A DNA stretch of 48,488 nt from Phormidesmis priestleyi BC1401 (GCF_001650195.1 NZ_LXYR01000039.1:1-48488); one strand, 5' to 3'; positions 17,331 to 27,449 are shown, counted from the first letter of the stretch. Translations and numbers: made by a program. Notes: generated from the letters alone by a model not told the origin.

Positions 17331-18899
17331 TTAGTGGATGGAAGGGTTGCTAATAGTTGGATGAGAGGACACTTCACTCAAAGGCACGATCGGACTCATT
17401 GCCAGTTGACGAGCCTCATAAACTGGGGTCGCCGCCACCAGAGCTGTGGTGGTGGATTCGCTCCAGCGCACGAGCCAACTGGGCTGCACACCGAGCCAGA
17501 TAATCAGACCCGTAAGCGCGATCGCGGGCAACTGCTCTAACCCAGTGACTTTGGGATAATAGGCAGTCTTGTTATCGAGTTTGCCGAAACACGTTCGGTT
17601 GAGCAAAATCACAAAATAAACGGCGGTTAATGCGGTTCCAACGACACAGAGCAAAGTTGGCACCGGAAACGCGGCAAAGCTGCCCTGAAACACCAGAAAC
17701 TCTGAAATAAATCCTGCCATACCGGGAATTCCGGCACTGCCCATCCCAGCGAGAATCAGCAGTGCACTGATCGTGGGCAACCCCCGAATCGGATTGAGCA
17801 ACCCATTGAGAACATCTAAATCGCGGGTGCCGACCTTGGTCTCGATTACGCCAACCAAATAGAACAGCAGCGCCAGAATTAAACCATGACTCACCATCTG
17901 AGAAACGGCACCGACTAGCGCTAAGGGCGTTAAAGCGATCGTGCCTAACAGAACATAGCCCATATGTCCGATCGAGCTATAAGCCACCATGCGCTTGATG
18001 TCTTTTTGAGCGAGCGCAGCCAGTGTGCCATATAGGACACTAACGGCAGCGACGATCGACAATCCTGGTGTGACCAGTGACCAGGTTTCAGGAAACAGCC
18101 CCAAACAGAATCGGACTAAGCCATAGGTGCCCAACTTGGCTAAAACGCCGCCCAGCAGAATCGCCGTCGGAGTCGAGGCTTCAACGTAGGCATCAGGGAG
18201 CCAAGTGTGCAGAGGCACTAGTGGAATTTTGATGCCAAACCCAACAATCATCAGCGTCAGCAAGATTAATTGGGTTCGTTGAGATAGCCCTTGAGTAGAG
18301 ATCGCCGCATAGTCAAAGCTAGACGCATTCGTGAGCCAATTTATCGCCAAGAACGCGGCTAAAATCAGAATCCCAGAGACGGCTGTATATAGCAAAAACT
18401 TGATGGCAGCATAGTCGCGTTTCTCACTGCCCCAAATTGAGATCATCAAATAAAATGGAATTAACTCCACTTCATAGAATAGGAAGAACAACAGTAAGTT
18501 TTGCGCGAGTAATGCGCCTGCCATGCCTCCGCTAATCAGCAACACCAACGAATAAAATAATCGAGGACGCTTCAGCGGGGCTGACTTGGGAGCTTGTAAA
18601 TCGCTGCTAAAAATGACCACTAAAGTCAGCAGGTTTGTCAACGCCACCAACGGCAGCGACAAGCCATCGACTCCCAAACTGTAGTTCAATCCTAATGTCT
18701 GAATCCAGGGCAGATATTCTTGCATCTGTAGCCCAGGCGTGACGAGATTGAACTGAGTCAGGAGATAGATCGTCCAAAGCAAGAGAACGCCAGAAATAGC
18801 GATCGCGCCAATTCTCGCCCGACTTGCAGAAATATTGCCGGGAAGAAAGCCCACTAATGCCGCTCCGATCACGGGCAGCCAAATCAATGCACTCAGCAT
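17331..18899 (-). CDS. ndhD3: NDH-1 subunit NdhD3 (CO2-uptake form)
   Basis: 522 residues, about 14 membrane helices, homologous to the antiporter-like ND4 subunit. Conserved features include YEVELIPFYLMISIWG (membrane Glu), PLHTWLPDAYVEASTP and IKRMVAYSSIGHMGYV. Part of the NDH-1MS membrane arm; proton movement here is thought to drive CO2 hydration by CupA. It lies between ndhF3 (16-base gap) and cupA (9-base gap), so the three are one operon. The D3 label follows from linkage to ndhF3 and cupA. Confidence 0.94.
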   Translation of the reverse strand: MLSALIWLPVIGAALVGFLPGNISASRARIGAIAISGVLLLWTIYLLTQFNLVTPGLQMQEYLPWIQTLGLNYSLGVDGLSLPLVALTNLLTLVVIFSSDLQAPKSAPLKRPRLFYSLVLLISGGMAGALLAQNLLLFFLFYEVELIPFYLMISIWGSEKRDYAAIKFLLYTAVSGILILAAFLAINWLTNASSFDYAAISTQGLSQRTQLILLTLMIVGFGIKIPLVPLHTWLPDAYVEASTPTAILLGGVLAKLGTYGLVRFCLGLFPETWSLVTPGLSIVAAVSVLYGTLAALAQKDIKRMVAYSSIGHMGYVLLGTIALTPLALVGAVSQMVSHGLILALLFYLVGVIETKVGTRDLDVLNGLLNPIRGLPTISALLILAGMGSAGIPGMAGFISEFLVFQGSFAAFPVPTLLCVVGTALTAVYFVILLNRTCFGKLDNKTAYYPKVTGLEQLPAIALTGLIIWLGVQPSWLVRWSESTTTALVAATPVYEARQLAMSPIVPLSEVSSHPTISNPSIH

Positions 18900-18915
18900 G
18901 GTGATGTCTAATCCT

Positions 18916-20817
18916 TTAGCCTAGAGATTGCTGATGAAACACGCTAGCAGTCATCACTAACACCATGTGCGAGAGCGACGACCAACACAAAAAGACTCCT
19001 AGCACAGTCACCCCAACCAAAATCGTCAACGCATAAAACTGCGATTGTCCAGACGTGCTGTATTTGAGGCTTTGACCACTAAACAGGGTTACCATACCAA
19101 ACAGATTGACTACGCCATCAACGAGATAGCGATCGATCCAGGAAGTCAATTGAGAAACCACAGCAACGCTGAACACAATGCTGTTTCGGTAGAGATTGGG
19201 CGTGTAGAAGTCATAGGCGACTAAATCTTGCAGTGCCTTAATCGGAAACTGCACAGGCTTCTGAATGTAGTTGCCCAAGTAGATCACAGCGCTTAGACTC
19301 GCGCCAAAAATGCTTGACCAAATCAGCAAGAGTGCCATGTTTGTGTTGATGTCTGCCCAGCTAGGAAGCAGTGACAGAGATTGCAAAATCAGCGGTAGAT
19401 GCAGCGTAAACGCAGACAGAATGATCATCGGCAGTGCCATCGGCCAATGCACTTCGGGCGATCGCTCTGACATCTGTTTGGGCTTGCCACCAAACACGAG
19501 GCTAAAGGCACGAGTCAATCCAAACGCGGTAAGGGCATTCACAATTAGCAGCACACCGACGAGCCAGGGATGCCCAGAGTTTTCTAGACCATCGGCGAGT
19601 TTGAGCATTGACCAAAAGCTACCAAATGGGGGCAATGCGATGAGTCCTAATGTCGCCACCACTAATGCCAACCCCGACACGGGACGACGTGACCACAAGC
19701 CGCCAAGCTGCGTCAAATCTTGGGTGATGCTGTTCCAAACAACGGCACCGCTACTCATCATCATTAACGCCATTGACAACGCGTGAGTTAACACGATCAG
19801 CAGTGCGGCTTCGGTCTGCTGAGTGCCGACTGCGATGAACACAATGCCCATGTAGGCAGTTACTAGATAAGAAAATGCTCGTTTGATGTCGATTTGTGCG
19901 AGAGCAATGAGTGACCCACCGATCGCCGAAATCGACCCAATCACAATCATCGTAGACTGCACCACAGGCGACAGTGAAAGCACAGGTTCTAGCTTGACGA
20001 GTATCCATGCACCCGTTGCCACAACAACCGAGTTCCGCAAAATTGAAGCCGGAACAGGACCTTCCATCGCTTCATCGAGCCACAGATGTAAGGGAAACTG
20101 AGCACACTTGCCCATCGGACCCGCAATCAGCGCCAATCCAATTAAAGTGATTGTGTTTTGATCAACGTTTGCTGTCCTCGCCCATTCTGCCAATTCTGAG
20201 AAGTTCCAGGTGCCCGCGATCGGCAACAGCGCAATCACGCCCATCAGCAAAAATAAGTCGCCAATCCGCTTGGTGAGGAACGCATCTCGTGCACCCGTCA
20301 CCACGAGCGATTGGTTAAACCAAATGCCGACAATCAGATAAGTGCCAAGGGTGAGAATTTCGAGAATGATGTAGCTAAAAAACAGCGAATTACACAGCGC
20401 CAGCGCTACCAATCCTGCTTCAAACACTGCCATCAGCGAATAGAGCCGTCCCCAGCCCCAATCCATTTCCATGTATCCGATCGCAAATGTTTGTGCCAAT
20501 AGATTCAGCCCAGCCACCACGACGATGACCCCGACCGTTAAAGAAGACACCTCGATCGGAATCGTTAAATCTAACCCTGCGACTTGCAGCCAGGGAATCG
20601 AGAACTGTTGAGCAGGCTGGTTCCAGGTTGCAGTCAGCGCGATCACTGCATGAACAAACGAGATAAAGGTCATTGTGACGTTGACATAGCCCGCAGGGCG
20701 AGGACCTGTGCGACGAGTAATGCCGGGAAACCAAAGGGCAGACAGGGCTGCGCCTAAAAGTGAGTAGCAAGGAATTAACCAGACGGACTGGAGAAGCAGT
20801 TGAGCCATCGCAATCAT
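18916..20817 (-). CDS. ndhF3: NDH-1 subunit NdhF3 (CO2-uptake form)
   Basis: 633 residues, homologous to ND5, with antiporter-like membrane helices and a C-terminal extension (about 520-620) containing the lateral helix region. PLHLWLDEAMEGPVPASILRN is the short loop typical of NdhF3/NdhF4, and ITRRTGPRPAGYVN near the N-terminus is also characteristic. First gene of the ndhF3-ndhD3-cupA operon. Start ATG 20817 or 20808 (MAQLLLQ); no strong ribosome site separates them. In other cyanobacteria this operon is induced by low CO2 under the LysR regulator NdhR/CcmR. Confidence 0.94.
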   Translation of the reverse strand: MIAMAQLLLQSVWLIPCYSLLGAALSALWFPGITRRTGPRPAGYVNVTMTFISFVHAVIALTATWNQPAQQFSIPWLQVAGLDLTIPIEVSSLTVGVIVVVAGLNLLAQTFAIGYMEMDWGWGRLYSLMAVFEAGLVALALCNSLFFSYIILEILTLGTYLIVGIWFNQSLVVTGARDAFLTKRIGDLFLLMGVIALLPIAGTWNFSELAEWARTANVDQNTITLIGLALIAGPMGKCAQFPLHLWLDEAMEGPVPASILRNSVVVATGAWILVKLEPVLSLSPVVQSTMIVIGSISAIGGSLIALAQIDIKRAFSYLVTAYMGIVFIAVGTQQTEAALLIVLTHALSMALMMMSSGAVVWNSITQDLTQLGGLWSRRPVSGLALVVATLGLIALPPFGSFWSMLKLADGLENSGHPWLVGVLLIVNALTAFGLTRAFSLVFGGKPKQMSERSPEVHWPMALPMIILSAFTLHLPLILQSLSLLPSWADINTNMALLLIWSSIFGASLSAVIYLGNYIQKPVQFPIKALQDLVAYDFYTPNLYRNSIVFSVAVVSQLTSWIDRYLVDGVVNLFGMVTLFSGQSLKYSTSGQSQFYALTILVGVTVLGVFLCWSSLSHMVLVMTASVFHQQSLG

Positions 20818-21189
20818 CTCGCAATAGGGATCTGGAAGGAAGATAAGTTCCGGGTTTAGAGCATCTGCGATTCGATTTTTAGAACTCCGTATCGAGGCAG
20901 TGCTAACAGTCTTTTAATCTTCTCAGTTAACTATAATTTCTATCACATTCCAAAGTGAAATAGAGTTACCTTTATTGATATAAGCCCTTAGGATTTCTGA
21001 TGGATTGAATAGACCGAATACCATCGATAGTAAGATGTCGATGTATGACCTTTGTAGACTTTATAGCTGATTCAACAAATTGCTGACCTGCAAACAACAG
21101 TAATAACAAACGCTGTTATTGTAGTCACCGTCACACTTGGTTAACGTTTATTACATTGAAGACATACCGATCGGGGAGCAGGTAATCTT
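20818..21189. other. 372-base intergenic region upstream of ndhF3
   Basis: No gene seen. It must hold the ndhF3 operon promoter and the end of the cupB transcript. I looked for the NdhR/CcmR-type TCAATG-N10-ATCAAT site and did not find a good match on reading. The most notable structure is the inverted repeat at 21102-21120. Confidence 0.5.
21102..21120. promoter_or_regulatory. Inverted repeat between cupB and ndhF3
   Basis: AATAACA-AACGC-TGTTATT, perfect 7-base arms with a 5-base spacer. It is AT-rich and lacks a following T-run, so a protein-binding operator is as likely as a terminator for cupB. It lies 285 bases upstream of ndhF3, which is far for a classical operator. Confidence 0.35.
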
Positions 21190-22329
21190 CTACACTTCGC
21201 AGACTTGGAGATTAGAGAGCCGAGAATCGATCAATCGATCCATCCAACCTTCGAGATATTTGCGGTTTGCCTGCTGTTCTTGAATATTAGTGGTCTCTGC
21301 TGAGTGAGGCATCAGTCCCAACATGGCAGCGGTGGTTACACAAAACATCGACTTTTGAAAACTGACACAAATTCTCACCCGCAAGTCTTCTTCACCCCGC
21401 AGCGATCGCTGATAAAGCTCATGTAAATAAGGCGGCAGATCATGTCGTAAATCCTGCATCAACAGCGTGGGCGGAATGCCTGCGCCGCCTACAGGCAAAG
21501 GATCTGCGTGAAGTACGCCATAGTTAAATCGCTCTTGGTCAGACGAAATTTGACGAGCTTGAGCGTTATAAGAAACGGTTCCCATAAAGGGGAACGATCG
21601 GAAAAACACCGCATCAATATATGGAACGCCTGTATCCATCAAGAATGCCAGCCCTGCGGATTTAGGAATGATGTCGTAGGAGCGATCGCCAATCTTCACC
21701 GCGTAGGTAATCGGCTCATTGGCAGCAGCAACCAGCGCGGCTTGAATAAACGCAACCACATCAGGAATCGACTGAATCTTGCCTGCATCATAAAAGTCAG
21801 ACAGATCTAAAAACATTTTGCTCATGATCTTCCAAAACTGACCCAGCGCACTGTAGTAGCACGATTGACGCACCTGTTCGGGCAAAAAGTTAGGAAAGAC
21901 TTTTGAGAGTCCTTTAATCGGCAGGTTGTTTTTTAGTTTCGCACTGGTTGCCGCTTGCACGAGGTCTAAAAACTCTGGAGAATCGAGATACGTGTCTAAT
22001 CTGCCGCCGCCATGCCAAAACATGGCTTTCATACAATATTCAGCAAACTCGTAGTTATAGCGATCGTGCCACCAGTGCTTCAGCAATTTGTGGGTTGAGA
22101 CATCCCCGTTAAAGTATTTAAAGAACGGGAACAACTCTAAAAACTGATGTTCTGAAATGTAGATAAGATTACGCCAATAAGCGTCTAGCACAATGCCATA
22201 GCTCTTGAGAATGCCAACCACTTCGATCACGTTATCGGGCGAGTCAGGCAGCAGCGCACCGCCAGATTCTAAGCGATCAATAATGTCGGCTAACGGATGA
22301 TTTGAAGGCTTGAGAGGAGTGCTGACCAT
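21190..22329 (-). CDS. cupB: CO2 hydration protein CupB (ChpX) of NDH-1MS'
   Basis: About 379 residues. CupB is the partner of NdhD4/NdhF4 in the constitutive, lower-affinity CO2-uptake complex. Matches include DRLESGGALLPDSPDNVIEV, LDAYWRNLIYISEHQF, HWWHDRYNYEFAEYCMKAM and GAGIPPTLLMQDLRHDLP. It is shorter than CupA because it lacks the extra stretch after FFKYF. Start: a TTG at 22359 overlaps the ndhD4 stop by 4 bases, but ATG 22329 (MVSTPLKPSNHP) fits the family better; ATG 22335 is also possible. Last gene of the ndhF4-ndhD4-cupB operon. Confidence 0.94.
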   Translation of the reverse strand: MVSTPLKPSNHPLADIIDRLESGGALLPDSPDNVIEVVGILKSYGIVLDAYWRNLIYISEHQFLELFPFFKYFNGDVSTHKLLKHWWHDRYNYEFAEYCMKAMFWHGGGRLDTYLDSPEFLDLVQAATSAKLKNNLPIKGLSKVFPNFLPEQVRQSCYYSALGQFWKIMSKMFLDLSDFYDAGKIQSIPDVVAFIQAALVAAANEPITYAVKIGDRSYDIIPKSAGLAFLMDTGVPYIDAVFFRSFPFMGTVSYNAQARQISSDQERFNYGVLHADPLPVGGAGIPPTLLMQDLRHDLPPYLHELYQRSLRGEEDLRVRICVSFQKSMFCVTTAAMLGLMPHSAETTNIQEQQANRKYLEGWMDRLIDSRLSNLQVCEV

Positions 22330-22355
22330 AAACATCTGAAGGGGTGAAAAAGGAA

Positions 22356-23891
22356 TCAATTGTGGATTACAAGCTGCTCATTTGCGAGAATTTTAGGCGG
22401 ACTCGGAGACTTTAAAACTTTGGCGGCGATCGTCGGAAAATCAGTTAGCATTGCTGTCGTTGTAGTTTCTGTCCAGCGCACCACCCAGCCAGGTTGCAGC
22501 CCCAAAATCACAATCAGAACCGCGAGCACAAAACCGGGCGCACGTTCTGACCAAGGCACTTGGGGAAGATTGGCAAACTGATCGGGGAGACGACCGAAAA
22601 AAGTCCGGTTGACTAACAGCAGGAAATAGACCGCCGTGAGTCCGGTTCCAACCATTGACAGCAAAGTCTGAACGGGAAACACCGGAAAGCTACCTCTAAA
22701 AATCAGAAATTCTGAAATAAAGCCCACCATGCCCGGAATTCCGGCACTCGCCATCACGCCCACCACCATTAAACTACCAATGATCGGCAATCCTCGTTCT
22801 GGGTTGAGCAATCCTTGCAAAACGGTGATATCGCGAGTTCCTGTTTTCTTATAAACCACACCCACCAGGGCAAACAACATCGCCGAAATCAGACCGTGAC
22901 TCACCATCTGAAAAACTGTCCCTAGCAGACTGAGCGGAGTTGCTGCCGCCGCCGCTAAGAGAATGTAGCCCATGTGCGCGATCGAGCTATAGGCAACCAT
23001 CTTTTTCATGTCGGTCTGAGCGATCGCCGTAAACGCCCCAAATAAGACGCTAACCACTGCCCACGTTGCTAGCCAGGGAGACAGCACTGCCCATGCTTCA
23101 GGAAATAGCTGTAGCCCAAATCGAATCAGTCCGTAAGTTCCTAATTTCAGCAATACCCCCGCTAATAAAACAGAAATTGGAGTAGACGCTTCAACGTGAG
23201 CATCGGGCAACCAGGTATGCAGTGGAAACAGAGGAACTTTGATTCCAAACCCGATTAGAATTGCGCCCAGCAGCACAATTTGAGCTGTGAGCGGCAACGT
23301 CTGAGACAACAGCGGATCAAACTCAAACGAATTTGAGCCGCCCAACCAGGTCAATCCTAAGAAAGCCGCCAAAATCAAAACACCCGAAAACGCCGTGTAA
23401 ATCAAAAACTTGGTTGCGGCATACCCGCGTTTTGCGCCACCCCAAATTCCGATCAGCAAATAGAGAGGAATCAGTTCAAGCTCATAGAACAGGAAGAACA
23501 ACAGTAAATTCTGCGCTAAAAAGGCTCCGGTGACTCCCATGTTCAACACGAGAATTAACGCATAATAAAACTTGGGACGCTGAACGGTAATGTCAGTGCA
23601 GTAAATCGCAACGAGCGTTAAAAAATTACTCAACGCCAGCAGCGGAAACGATAATCCATCCACACCTAAGCGATAGGTCAACCCCAACGAATCTAGCCAG
23701 GGAATATTTTCCTGAAACTGCATCCCAATACTAAGGGCATCAAACTGCGTTGCTAACGCGATCGTCAATGCCAGCGCAATCGACCCAAACATGAGTGCGA
23801 CCTGCCGAATTCGACTTGCCTCGATCGTAGGGGGCAACACTGCGATGATTAAGGCTCCTAGCACAGGTATCCAAATTAAAGCACTGAGCAT
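22356..23891 (-). CDS. ndhD4: NDH-1 subunit NdhD4 (CO2-uptake form)
   Basis: 511 residues, ND4-like membrane subunit with about 14 helices. YELELIPLYLLIGIWGG, PLHTWLPDAHVEASTP and MKKMVAYSSIAHMGYI are present. Close in sequence and length to the ndhD3 product 5 kb away, but linked to ndhF4 and cupB, hence D4. It starts 58 bases after ndhF4 on the same strand. Confidence 0.94.
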   Translation of the reverse strand: MLSALIWIPVLGALIIAVLPPTIEASRIRQVALMFGSIALALTIALATQFDALSIGMQFQENIPWLDSLGLTYRLGVDGLSFPLLALSNFLTLVAIYCTDITVQRPKFYYALILVLNMGVTGAFLAQNLLLFFLFYELELIPLYLLIGIWGGAKRGYAATKFLIYTAFSGVLILAAFLGLTWLGGSNSFEFDPLLSQTLPLTAQIVLLGAILIGFGIKVPLFPLHTWLPDAHVEASTPISVLLAGVLLKLGTYGLIRFGLQLFPEAWAVLSPWLATWAVVSVLFGAFTAIAQTDMKKMVAYSSIAHMGYILLAAAAATPLSLLGTVFQMVSHGLISAMLFALVGVVYKKTGTRDITVLQGLLNPERGLPIIGSLMVVGVMASAGIPGMVGFISEFLIFRGSFPVFPVQTLLSMVGTGLTAVYFLLLVNRTFFGRLPDQFANLPQVPWSERAPGFVLAVLIVILGLQPGWVVRWTETTTTAMLTDFPTIAAKVLKSPSPPKILANEQLVIHN

Positions 23892-23949
23892 AGATTAACT
23901 GAAGATAAAAAGATTGGAATTCTAAAGGGTGAATTGTGGAGGGCTGCGG

Positions 23950-25809
23950 TCAGAAGAACACACCCAAAGCGGATTCCCACATCGACCAGGTAAGCACCAT
24001 TCCCAACAGACCCACCCCCACCAAAATCGTCAGCATATATGCCTGAGATTGACCCGAAACACTATATTTCAGACTTTCTCCGCTAAAAATAGACGCTAAT
24101 CCAACAAAGTTGACAAAGCCATCGACAATGTAGCGATCGAACCAGGCGCTAAATCGAGAAATTGTGCTGACCACAAAAACCACTGTGACTCGATAGAACC
24201 GATCGACGTATAAGTCGTAAGCCAAAAAGTCTTGCATCAATCGCAGAGGCGCTTGAATCGGTCTAGACCAATTGTGGTTAAACGTCGCGATCGATCCGGC
24301 AATCAGCCCAGTTAAGCCCGACCCAATGATCATCAGAGAGCCTTGCCAGTTGAGATATTGCCAACTAGGAAGCGCCGACAGCGTTTGCATGATCAGCGGA
24401 ACAGTGAGCGTAAAAATCGTCAGTGTCACCATCGGCACCGCCATTGTCCACGGCACTTCTGGAGCGCGGCGCGTCTTGGGCATTGGCTCACCGAGAAAGA
24501 CTAAACGGTAGATGCGAGTCAGGTTAAAAGCCGTCAGCGCATTCACGATCAGAATGACTGCCACCAGCCAAGGCTGACCATACCAAAAATCATCGACTCC
24601 TTGTTGAAATGCCCAAAAGCCTCCTAGAGGAAGGAGTCCGACTAGACCCGCCGAGCCGACCAAAAATGCGCTGGTGGTGGCAGGCATTCGCGACCACAAA
24701 CCGCCCATTTCAGTAATGTCTTGGCAACTGGTTGTTGCAATAATTGACCCTGTGCTCATGAACAGCAGTGCTTTCGCGATCGCGTGAGCAAACAGCAGCG
24801 CCAGTGCAAAGCCTGTCCAGTTCATGCCCACCGCAACGAATACTAACCCTAAATAAGCGCTCGTCGAGTGAGCCAAGGCGCGTTTGATGTCAATTTGGGC
24901 GATCGCTACCAGAGAAGCTCCGATCGCGGTCATCGATCCGAGTGCGACCAGAGCCGTCGAAGCCACCGGAGACACCATCAAAATCGGCTGAAGCTTAATC
25001 AACACGTAGGCACCACAGCCCACCACCACCGAGTTTCTCAAAATCGACGCAGGGTTTGGACCCTCCATCGCTTCATCGAGCCACAGATGTAAGGGAAACT
25101 GGGCGCACTTCCCGATCGGACCCGCAATCAACGCTAAACTCAACAATCCAGCCACCGTAGGAGACAGTTCAGCCGTCTCTGCCCAGTCATATAAGTCAGG
25201 AAAATTTAAACTACCCGATAGCGTTGAGAGGGTCACAACCCCCATCAATAGCAGCACATCGCCGACTCGCTTAGTGAGGAATGCGTCTCGTGCCGCCGTC
25301 ACAACCAGCGGTTGAGCATACCAAAACCCGACGAGCAAGTAAGTTGAAAGAGTCAAAATTTCTAGCAGAGCGTAGGTGAGAAAAAGAGAATTGCTCAACG
25401 CTAACCCACTCATCGCCGCTTCAAAGAAGCCCATCAGCGCAAAAAATCGAGCTAATGCCCAATCTTTTTCCATATAGCCCAGTGCAAAAAGCTGTGCCAG
25501 CAGACTCAACCCCGTGGTCACTTCCATTGCGCCGACGCTGGCTGAAGAGATATCTAGGGCGATCGACAAATCTAAATCGGCTGCTTTTAGCCAGTGAATG
25601 ATCAACTCGTGGGACTCTTGCCCCCAAGTTGCGTTAAATAACGCCCATCCGTGAACACACGCCAAAAGCGTCGTAAAAATGTTTAGATAAGCAGCAGGTC
25701 GCGGACCTGTGCGCCGAATCAGCCCTGTTGCCCAAGGTAAAGAAAGGATCGCACCCAGAAACCCATAGCAAGGAACCCACCAACTTGTATCAATGAGAAA
25801 CTGCTGCAT
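23950..25809 (-). CDS. ndhF4: NDH-1 subunit NdhF4 (CO2-uptake form)
   Basis: 619 residues, ND5-like. GLIRRTGPRPAAYLN and PLHLWLDEAMEGPNPASILRN match the F3/F4 group. Start ATG 25809; the TTG just before it is also in frame. First gene of the ndhF4-ndhD4-cupB operon and divergent from ccmK2. The same divergent ndhF4/ccm arrangement is known from Anabaena, which supports the F4 label. Confidence 0.94.
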   Translation of the reverse strand: MQQFLIDTSWWVPCYGFLGAILSLPWATGLIRRTGPRPAAYLNIFTTLLACVHGWALFNATWGQESHELIIHWLKAADLDLSIALDISSASVGAMEVTTGLSLLAQLFALGYMEKDWALARFFALMGFFEAAMSGLALSNSLFLTYALLEILTLSTYLLVGFWYAQPLVVTAARDAFLTKRVGDVLLLMGVVTLSTLSGSLNFPDLYDWAETAELSPTVAGLLSLALIAGPIGKCAQFPLHLWLDEAMEGPNPASILRNSVVVGCGAYVLIKLQPILMVSPVASTALVALGSMTAIGASLVAIAQIDIKRALAHSTSAYLGLVFVAVGMNWTGFALALLFAHAIAKALLFMSTGSIIATTSCQDITEMGGLWSRMPATTSAFLVGSAGLVGLLPLGGFWAFQQGVDDFWYGQPWLVAVILIVNALTAFNLTRIYRLVFLGEPMPKTRRAPEVPWTMAVPMVTLTIFTLTVPLIMQTLSALPSWQYLNWQGSLMIIGSGLTGLIAGSIATFNHNWSRPIQAPLRLMQDFLAYDLYVDRFYRVTVVFVVSTISRFSAWFDRYIVDGFVNFVGLASIFSGESLKYSVSGQSQAYMLTILVGVGLLGMVLTWSMWESALGVFF

Positions 25810-26337
25810 CAAACCTGCCTTTACTCAAAAATTTACTAAAAACTCCCTGCAGGCAACCTCGCCCGTTTGGGAAACTCTATCAATTTTGATGTTTGTTAAA
25901 AAATAGAACAACTTATTGCATAAATTTCAGCTTAACGCCTAACACCCTTAAAAGTACAATGCGATTTATAGAGCGGAACAATGGTGTCGAAAAGCAAACT
26001 TTTGTAGATAAATGTGACTTATGTACAAGAAAGTTTTCTATAAATGGCGTTGAAAAGAGTCTATGATGCTGAAGACGAAATCTTATAGGCAGTCTTCATT
26101 ATCCGTACGCGGGCAGTGCGGCAGCCTAGCAGAGTCTTGACACGATAGATTAGTCCGGCTTATACCTAGGATTTACAACTATCATCAAGCGTTATATTGT
26201 CAAGCGTCAACAACACCCCTATTCTGAGTAGAGACCATCATTAAAGAGCGCTGGTAAAGCTTGGAATCATGGGCTGTCCCGTCAATATTTTTGTCTGGGG
26301 CTGATGTAATTAGTTTCACTTATGCAGGAGATCAAGA
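25810..26337. other. 528-base divergent promoter region between ndhF4 and ccmK2
   Basis: No gene seen. On the plus strand a good promoter for ccmK2 is at 26137-26166. Near ndhF4 there is a short inverted repeat ATCAA-TT-TTGAT (25879-25890), 70 bases upstream of its start, that could bind a LysR-type regulator. The rest is AT-rich without clear structure. The length of the gap leaves room for regulators acting on both the CO2-uptake and the carboxysome operon. Confidence 0.5.
26137..26166 (+). promoter_or_regulatory. Predicted promoter of the ccm operon
   Basis: TTGACA (26137-26142, perfect -35) and TATACC (26161-26166) with an 18-base spacer. It would give a leader of about 165 bases before ccmK2. 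Confidence 0.55.
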
Positions 26338-26646
26338 ATGCCGATCGCTGTGGGAATGATTGAGACGCTGGGATTTCCGGCTGTGGTAGAAGCCGCAGAC
26401 GCAATGGTGAAAGCCGCCCGCGTCACCCTGGTTGGCTACGAGAAGATTGGGAGTGGTCGCGTCACCGTGATTATTCGAGGAGACGTGTCTGAGGTACAAG
26501 CCTCGATTGCCGCTGGCATCGAAAACGTTAAGCGTGTTAACGGAGGTCAAGTGATCTCGACCCATGTTATCGCACGCCCCGACGGAAACCTGGAATACGT
26601 GCTGCCGATTCGCTACACCGAAGCGGTTGAACAGTTCCGAAGTTAA
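26338..26646 (+). CDS. ccmK2: Carboxysome shell hexamer protein CcmK2
   Basis: 102 residues, one BMC domain. [20 protein letters not shown] is the family opening and KIGSG (36-40) lines the central pore of the hexamer. It forms the flat facets of the beta-carboxysome shell. Ribosome site GGAG precedes ATG 26338. It is nearly identical to the next gene product over the first 95 residues but ends soon after (EQFRS). The shorter copy first is the usual K2-K1 order, hence the name. Confidence 0.93.
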   Translation: MPIAVGMIETLGFPAVVEAADAMVKAARVTLVGYEKIGSGRVTVIIRGDVSEVQASIAAGIENVKRVNGGQVISTHVIARPDGNLEYVLPIRYTEAVEQFRS

Positions 26647-26709
26647 TGGGCGATCGTCCACTGACCCATTTGTTGTGCTTAGAATTTGATTGGAAGGGAG
26701 AATTTAACG

Positions 26710-27051
26710 ATGGCTATTGCAGTTGGCATGATTGAAACTTTGGGTTTCCCCGCAGTGGTGGAAGCCGCAGACGCAATGGTGAAAGCCGCTCGCGTCACTT
26801 TGGTTGGCTACGAGAAGATTGGAAGCGGTCGCGTCACTGTAATCGTTCGTGGCGACGTGTCTGAAGTTCAGGCATCGGTTGCGGCTGGCATCGAGAACGT
26901 TAAGCGAGTAAACGGCGGACAAGTGTTGTCTACCCACATCATCGCGCGCCCTCACGAAAACCTGGAGTATGTGCTGCCGATTCGATACACCGAGGCAGTC
27001 GAGCCATTCCGTGAGAGCGTCAGCGGCATTCGCCCTCTCAACCGTCCCTAA
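26710..27051 (+). CDS. ccmK1: Carboxysome shell hexamer protein CcmK1
   Basis: 113 residues from ATG 26710 with GGGAG upstream; an in-frame start at 26686 would add 8 residues. Single BMC domain with the same KIGSG pore as CcmK2. Differences from CcmK2 are conservative, apart from HEN for DGN at 82-84, and a C-terminal extension ([16 protein letters not shown]) of the sort that separates CcmK1 from CcmK2. It mixes with CcmK2 in shell facets. Three bases separate its stop from ccmL. Confidence 0.92.
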   Translation: MAIAVGMIETLGFPAVVEAADAMVKAARVTLVGYEKIGSGRVTVIVRGDVSEVQASVAAGIENVKRVNGGQVLSTHIIARPHENLEYVLPIRYTEAVEPFRESVSGIRPLNRP

Positions 27052-27054
27052 CTA

Positions 27055-27354
27055 ATGCAAATTGCCAAAGTTCGCGGCACCGTTGTCAGCACCCAAAAAG
27101 AGCCGAGTCTAAGAGGCGTGAAGTTCCTACTGCTGCAATTCTTAGACGACGCGGGGCAACCACTTCCGCAATATGAAGTGGCGGCTGACAACGTAGGAGC
27201 AGGGATCGATGAGTGGGTTTTGGTTAGCCGTGGCAGTGCTGCCCGTCAAGTTCCTGGAAGTGAACAGCGCCCCGTCGATGCGGCGGTAATTGGGATTATT
27301 GACACCGTGAGTGTTGATAATCGGGCGCTTTACAACAAAGGAACTCAATATTGA
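27055..27354 (+). CDS. ccmL: Carboxysome vertex pentamer protein CcmL
   Basis: 99 residues, the bacterial-microcompartment vertex (EutN/CcmL) domain: MQIAKVRGTVVSTQKEPSL, then DNVGAGIDEWVLVSRGSAAR and AVIGIIDTVSV. Pentamers close the 12 vertices of the shell. Far fewer copies are needed than of CcmK, and a stem-loop lies just downstream before ccmM. Confidence 0.95.
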   Translation: MQIAKVRGTVVSTQKEPSLRGVKFLLLQFLDDAGQPLPQYEVAADNVGAGIDEWVLVSRGSAARQVPGSEQRPVDAAVIGIIDTVSVDNRALYNKGTQY

Positions 27355-27449
27355 TGATTGCGCGGTGCGTGGGTGATAACTTAACGTGCTCTGCGATCGT
27401 GAACGGTGCACTACGCTACCGCTAACCAGCAATGCTATTTGGATTAGGC

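Noticed and set aside
20818-21189. NdhR/CcmR binding site upstream of ndhF3
   Set aside because: Expected from other species, but I found no convincing TCAATG-N10-ATCAAT match by reading, so no site is annotated.
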